Assembly: GCF_014650675.1 (NCBI RefSeq)
Contig: NZ_BMVK01000011.1
Location: 62,001-126,000, forward strand
Length of the DNA: 64,000 nt
Direction of reading: 5' to 3'
Source of the DNA: Streptomyces anulatus
Lineage (GTDB): Bacteria; Actinomycetota; Actinomycetes; Streptomycetales; Streptomycetaceae
The notes under the pieces are model-generated. The model saw nothing but the letters and a program-made list of their open reading frames with translations. It made no database searches and had not been told where the DNA came from. The translations under genes and the position numbers were made by a program. Below, in pieces: positions 60,222-64,000 of this stretch (position 1 is its first letter; each line of letters starts with the position of its first letter).

Positions 60222-60650
60222 CCGTCCGTCGAGACGCTCGATGGAGAGGTTGAGACGGCTGAGGGAGTCGGCGAGCTGCTCGGCCTCCTCGGGGGTCCAG
60301 TCCGTGAGGACCTTCGCGAGGCCCGCCAGATTCCTGGTCCGGTCGTTGTCGAGGCGGCGTTCGCCCTCCTCGGTGATGGCGAACTTGCGGGCGATGCCGC
60401 CGTCGGGGTCCGGGATGCGCTCGACGACCCCGGCCCGCAGCATCGCGGCGGTCTGCCGGTTGAGCGTGGAGGCGTCCAGACGGAAGGCGTCGCCCAGCTG
60501 GCCGATGGACATGGGCCCCTCCACCTGGATCCGGCTGAGCAGGATGTAGGCGGAGCGGTCGAGCTGCCAGTCCACGCGCGGGGTCACCATGTGCATGTAC
60601 CGGCCGAGCAGCATCGTCTCGCGTTCGATCCGGTCGATGGGCTTGTCCAC
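60204..60650 (-). CDS. MarR family transcriptional regulator
   Basis: A 148-residue winged-helix regulator, probably a repressor of the divergent efflux gene. It has the MarR core: SAYILLSRIQVEGPMSIGQLGDAFRLDASTLNRQTAAMLRAGVVERIPDPDGGIARKFAITEEGERRL, with the wing at DPDGGIARKF. GTG 60650 is chosen because GAAGGAAG lies 6 bases upstream. A longer reading of the frame would run through the palindromes and repeats upstream and is rejected. Inverted repeats at 60689-60719 suit autoregulation and control of the MFS gene. Confidence 0.9.
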   Translation of the reverse strand: MDKPIDRIERETMLLGRYMHMVTPRVDWQLDRSAYILLSRIQVEGPMSIGQLGDAFRLDASTLNRQTAAMLRAGVVERIPDPDGGIARKFAITEEGERRLDNDRTRNLAGLAKVLTDWTPEEAEQLADSLSRLNLSIERLDGRPWPRD

Positions 60651-60688
60651 GCGCTGCTTCCTTCGTTGACCAGGTCTATCACGATAGA

Positions 60689-60737
60689 TGTGCATGATGC
60701 ACATGCTATGTATCATGCACAATCCATGTATCTTGCA
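60689..60737. promoter_or_regulatory. palindromes and direct repeats in the MarR/MFS divergent promoter
   Basis: TGTGCATGATGCACA (60689-60703) is a perfect 7-1-7 inverted repeat. ATGTATCATGCA (60708-60719) and ATGTATCTTGCA (60726-60737) are direct repeats 18 bp apart that share its TGCA half. The block is AT-rich compared with its surroundings and lies 38-87 bp upstream of the marR start. MarR binding is inferred. Confidence 0.7.
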
Positions 60738-60760
60738 TAGTCGAACGCCGAGAACGCGGA

Positions 60761-60868
60761 CACGAACGACCGGCACGAGCGGCCAAAACGAAACGGCCAA
60801 CACGAAACGACCGGCACGAACGACCGGCACGAAACGACTGGCGCGGACCGCCGGCACGAAACAACAGG
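60761..60868. repeat. degenerate 13-15 bp tandem repeats in the MFS gene leader
   Basis: About eight units resembling CACGAAACGACCGG run from the operator region to 30 bp before the MFS start. Units vary by a few bases and in length. The block is purine-rich on the plus strand; no coding potential fits it. Confidence 0.7.
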
Positions 60869-60896
60869 CCCGGAAGGGCAAGAGGGAGCAGCACCC

Positions 60897-62366
60897 GTGG
60901 AGAGTTCACCCCCCGCAGCCCGCCCGGGAGGCGTGGTCGGCATCCTGGCCTTCGCCGGCATCGTGGCGGCGCTCACCCAGACCCTGGTGGTGCCGCTGAT
61001 CGCGGAGCTGCCGAAGCTGTTCGACACCTCCGCCTCGAACGCCTCCTGGGTGATCACCGCCACCCTGCTGGCCGCAGCCGTGGCCACGCCCGTCGCCGGC
61101 CGGCTCGGCGACATGTACGGCAAGCGGCGCATGCTGCTCGTCTCGCTCGTCCCGCTGGTCCTCGGCTCGGTGGTCTGCGCCCTGTCCTCGTCGGTGGTCC
61201 CGATGATCGCCGGACGCGGGCTCCAGGGCCTGGGCATGGGCGTGGTCCCGCTCGGCATCAGCCTGCTGCGTGATGTGGTGCCGGCCGAGAAGCTCGGCCC
61301 GTCCATCGCGATCATGAGCGCCTCGATGGGCGTGGGCGGCGCGCTGGGCCTGCCGTTCGCCGCCGCCATCGCGGAGAACACCAGCTGGCGCGTGCTGTTC
61401 TGGGTGGTCGCCGTGCTGGCCGTCGCGGTCGGCGCGCTGATCCTGGCCCTGGTCCCCGGGGACCGCCCGGCCACCCGGTCCGCCAGCTTCGACCTGCTCG
61501 GGGCCGTCGGCCTGGGCGCCGCCCTGATCTGTCTGCTGCTCGCCGTCTCCAAGGGCGCCGACTGGGGCTGGGGCAGCGCCACCACGCTCGCCCTCTTCGC
61601 CGCCGTGCTGGTGCTACTGCCCGCCTGGGGCTGGTGGGAACTGCGCCTCAGCGAACCGCTGGTCGACCTGCGCGTCACCGTCCGCCCCCAGGTCCTGATG
61701 ACGAACACGGCCTCGATCCTGGTCGGCTTCGCGATGTACGCGCAGTCCCTCGTCGTGCCCCAGCTGCTCCAGCTGCCCGAGGCCACCGGGTACGGCCTGG
61801 GGCAGTCGATGCTCGCGATGGGCCTGTGGATGGCCCCGGCGGGCCTGATGATGATGGCGATGTCCCCGGTCGGCGCGAAGCTGTCCGCCGCCAAGGGCCC
61901 GAAGGTCACCCTGGCCGTCGGCAGCCTCCTCATCGCCGCCGGCTACGGCCTGTCCGTCCCGCTGATCGGCGCGGACTCCCCGTGGAGCCTGCTGATCGTC
62001 ACCCTCGTCTGCAACTCGGGCGTCGGCTTCGCGTACGGGGCGATGCCCGCGCTCATCATGAGTGCGGTGCCCCAGTCCGAGACCGCGTCGGCGAACAGCT
62101 TCAACGCCCTGATGCGCTCGATCGGCACGTCCTTCGCGGCAGCGGTGATCGGCGTGGTCCTGGCCAGGATGACCACGGACTTCGGCGGCTTCCCGCTGGC
62201 CTCCCAGAACGGCTTCCGCGTCGCGATGCTCATCGGCTGCGGGGTGGGCCTCGCGGCGGCGGTCGTCGCCGCTCTCATCCCCGTACGCCCGGCGACGGCG
62301 CAGCTTCGGCCGGCCGCTTCGAACGCCCCCGCAGGGGTGCCGGAGGCCTCGGAGTCCAAGGCCTGA
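60897..62366 (+). CDS. MFS multidrug efflux transporter (DHA2, 14-segment type)
   Basis: A 489-residue drug:proton antiporter-type MFS protein with about fourteen hydrophobic segments. Motif A reads GRLGDMYGKRRMLL after the second segment; the DHA2-type motif C region reads ASMGVGGALGLPFAAAIAENTSWRVLFWV. The C-terminus is a short hydrophilic tail. The GTG at 60897 has GAGGGAG 9 bases upstream. With the divergent MarR gene and the palindromes between them it forms a typical inducible efflux pair; the inducer and substrates are unknown. Confidence 0.9.
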   Translation: MESSPPAARPGGVVGILAFAGIVAALTQTLVVPLIAELPKLFDTSASNASWVITATLLAAAVATPVAGRLGDMYGKRRMLLVSLVPLVLGSVVCALSSSVVPMIAGRGLQGLGMGVVPLGISLLRDVVPAEKLGPSIAIMSASMGVGGALGLPFAAAIAENTSWRVLFWVVAVLAVAVGALILALVPGDRPATRSASFDLLGAVGLGAALICLLLAVSKGADWGWGSATTLALFAAVLVLLPAWGWWELRLSEPLVDLRVTVRPQVLMTNTASILVGFAMYAQSLVVPQLLQLPEATGYGLGQSMLAMGLWMAPAGLMMMAMSPVGAKLSAAKGPKVTLAVGSLLIAAGYGLSVPLIGADSPWSLLIVTLVCNSGVGFAYGAMPALIMSAVPQSETASANSFNALMRSIGTSFAAAVIGVVLARMTTDFGGFPLASQNGFRVAMLIGCGVGLAAAVVAALIPVRPATAQLRPAASNAPAGVPEASESKA

Positions 62367-62386
62367 TCGTCGCCCGAACGGGAGCG

Positions 62387-62427
62387 CGGCCCGGGGCGCG
62401 GCGGTTGAACCGCCGCGCCCCGGGCCG
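62387..62427. terminator. bidirectional terminator between MFS and FprB-like genes
   Basis: 20-base arms (62387-62406, 62408-62427) are perfectly complementary; the apex will open to a TTGAA loop, leaving about an 18-bp stem. It separates the convergent genes. Confidence 0.88.
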
Positions 62428-62459
62428 GACTTCGTACGAGCGACGATCGCGGCGAACCG

Positions 62460-64000
62460 TCAGCGCGACAGCCGTGGCAGCCGCCCCGCTCTCGCCGTCG
62501 CGACCAGCTCCTCGACGGTGGCGAGCTTCACCCGGGGCCGCCCGTCGCGCCGCCCCCGGTCCCGTTCGGCACGGTCGATCGCGGCCAGGCCCCGGGCGTC
62601 CACGACCCGGCGGTTGCGCCGCCGGGCCAGGCGCCGGAACGCCCTGGCGTCACCCGTCGGGGCGGGCAGCGTCCCGGCGACCGCGTCGGCCAGGAGCGTG
62701 CCGACCGTCTCGGCCGCGCAGGTACGGTTGGCGCCGATCCCGCCGGAGGGCCCCCGCTTGATCCAGCCGACCACATAGCCGCCGGGCAGCCCGGCGACCC
62801 GGCCGCCCTCGTGCGGAACGGTGCCCGACGCCTCGTCGAACGGCAGCCCGGGGACGGGCAGCCCCCGGTAGCCGATGGCCCGCAGCAGCATTCCGGCGGC
62901 CAGATCCGCGGCGCCCCCGCCGCCGTCGGTGACCCGTACGGTGCGCACGTCCCCGTCGCCCAGGATCTCCACCGGCCCGGAGTGGAAACGGAGCACGATG
63001 CGCCGGGCGGCCCCGGTGGGAGTCGTGGGGGCCGCGGCGTCCGTACGCACCCGGGCGAGCCCCCGGAGCAGTCCGGCCCGGTCGCCCGCCCCGGCCGCGT
63101 CGATCGCCGCCCCCGTACGCGGATCGTGGTCGTCCACGACCAGCTCCACGTCCGGCAGATGCTTCAGCGCGAGGAGTTCGGACCGGGTGTACGCGGCGTC
63201 CTCGGGCCCCCGCCGCCCCAGCACCACCACCTCGCGGACCCGGCTCGCCCGCAGGGCCTCCAGCGCGTGCGCGGCGATGTCGGTGCCCGCGAGCGCCTCC
63301 GGGTCGGCGACCAGGATCCGGGCGACGTCGAGCGCCACGTTGCCGTTGCCCACCACGACGACCCGCTCGGCGGACAGGTCGACGCCCTGCGCGACGGCCT
63401 CCGGGTGGGCGTTGTACCAGGCGACGAACGAGGTCGCCGACAGACACCCGGGACCGTCCTCGCCGGGGATGCCGAGCCGCCGGTCCGTGGAGGCGCCGAC
63501 CGCGTAGATCACCGCGTCGTGGTGGGCGGCCAGCTCCTCGGCGGTGACGTCCCGGCCCACCTCGATGCCCAGGTGCATCCGGACCCGGGGGTGCGAGTGG
63601 AAGCGGGAGAAGGTGTCGCCGACCTTCTTCGTCGCGGGGTGGTCGGGCGCCACGCCGTACCGGACGAGCCCGCCGGCCACCGGCAGCCGGTCGATCAGCG
63701 TCACCTCGGCGGCGGTGTGCAGCAGAAGATCCTGCGCCGCGTACATCCCGGCGGGCCCGGTGCCGACGACGGCCACCCGCAGGGGCCCGAAGTCGGACGG
63801 CAGGCTGCGCCCGAAGACCGGCTCGCCCCACGCGTGGAAGTTCGGCCCCTCCGTCGTCCCGGGGGCCGGCTCCCCGCCCTCGTAGTAGGCGGCGTTGATG
63901 TCGGCGTACTCCCGCTGCCCGGCGGACAGCGAGTCCACCGGGAAGATCGCGTCCACCGGGCAGGCGTCCGCGCAGGCCCCGCAGTCGATGCACGCCCGGG
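62460..64000 (-). CDS. FprB-like ferredoxin-fused NADPH:ferredoxin/adrenodoxin-type reductase (N-terminus beyond window end)
   Basis: A flavoprotein joining an N-terminal bacterial ferredoxin domain to an adrenodoxin reductase-like domain, as in mycobacterial FprB. The first visible residues contain a [4Fe-4S] cluster motif (CIDCGACADACP, 63957-63992). The reductase part has the FAD motif VAVVGTGPAGMYAAQDLLLHTAAEV, GGLVRYGVAPDHPATK, the NADP motif VVVVGNGNVALDVARIL, and GYVVGWIKRGPSGGIGANR near the C-terminus. It passes electrons from NADPH to iron-sulphur partners or P450 systems. The true start lies outside the window; a GTG at 63956 is inside the ferredoxin domain and is not used. Confidence 0.9.
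   Translation of the reverse strand, partial: RACIDCGACADACPVDAIFPVDSLSAGQREYADINAAYYEGGEPAPGTTEGPNFHAWGEPVFGRSLPSDFGPLRVAVVGTGPAGMYAAQDLLLHTAAEVTLIDRLPVAGGLVRYGVAPDHPATKKVGDTFSRFHSHPRVRMHLGIEVGRDVTAEELAAHHDAVIYAVGASTDRRLGIPGEDGPGCLSATSFVAWYNAHPEAVAQGVDLSAERVVVVGNGNVALDVARILVADPEALAGTDIAAHALEALRASRVREVVVLGRRGPEDAAYTRSELLALKHLPDVELVVDDHDPRTGAAIDAAGAGDRAGLLRGLARVRTDAAAPTTPTGAARRIVLRFHSGPVEILGDGDVRTVRVTDGGGGAADLAAGMLLRAIGYRGLPVPGLPFDEASGTVPHEGGRVAGLPGGYVVGWIKRGPSGGIGANRTCAAETVGTLLADAVAGTLPAPTGDARAFRRLARRRNRRVVDARGLAAIDRAERDRGRRDGRPRVKLATVEELVATARAGRLPRLSR

Noticed and set aside
60651..60881. Possible N-terminal extension of the MarR protein
   Set aside because: It would translate the palindromes and the degenerate repeats into a Cys/Arg/Val-rich tract; the GTG at 60650 has a good ribosome site.

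Overview
The window is chromosomal DNA of a Streptomyces. GC is very high, GTG and TTG starts are common, and several families are typical of the genus: a DUF397 / helix-turn-helix / HATPase cluster, a CdgB-type diguanylate cyclase, NagK-NagA behind DasR-like sites, an HbpS/SenS/SenR-type locus, and a 457-residue streptogrisin C-like protease. The last points to the S. griseus side of the genus (inference). I see no rRNA, tRNA, CRISPR array, insertion sequence, phage or plasmid gene.

Layout. 1-6 kb: a minus-strand housekeeping run (dacB, a DUF2342-type zinc protease, tilS, hpt, ftsH cut by the window edge), divergent from ppa. 6-13 kb: a ThrE-type exporter, DedA and YbjQ proteins, then ClC - WrbA - glutamate decarboxylase, a possible acid-stress group. 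13-18 kb: MFS - PadR - ABC ATPase - permease, with three matching operator-like sites, then a divergent DJ-1/AraC regulator. 18-22 kb: an aldehyde dehydrogenase with serine at the catalytic cysteine position, the XRE / ATP-binding / DUF397 cluster with a shared promoter motif, and a lipoprotein. 22-30 kb: FUSC membrane protein, DUF2786 protein, oxidoreductase, compact family A polymerase, and a SigE-type sigma factor with a membrane partner. 30-33 kb: two secreted enzymes, an intradiol dioxygenase and streptogrisin C, sharing one C-terminal carbohydrate-binding module. 33-39 kb: amino-sugar catabolism (sugar-binding lipoprotein, nagK, nagA, PfkB kinase). 39-46 kb: CBM-like membrane protein, cdgB, flavin reductase, arfB, TerD and a thermolysin-type protease. 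45-52 kb: an M1 aminopeptidase broken by an in-frame TGA, a beta-propeller lipoprotein, an ankyrin protein and HbpS, divergent from the SenS/SenR-like two-component pair. 52-64 kb: AraC regulator plus O-methyltransferase separated by 12-bp tandem repeats, pentapeptide-repeat protein, FAD and quinone oxidoreductases, an APH(6)-like kinase, a DAO-type oxidoreductase, a MarR/MFS efflux pair around palindromes and degenerate repeats, and a ferredoxin-fused NADPH reductase cut by the window end.

Most convergent gene pairs are separated by long perfect GC-rich hairpins, listed as terminators. The most unusual points are the repeated operator candidates, the aldehyde dehydrogenase active-site change, the nonsense codon in the aminopeptidase, and short tandem repeats placed exactly in promoter or leader regions.
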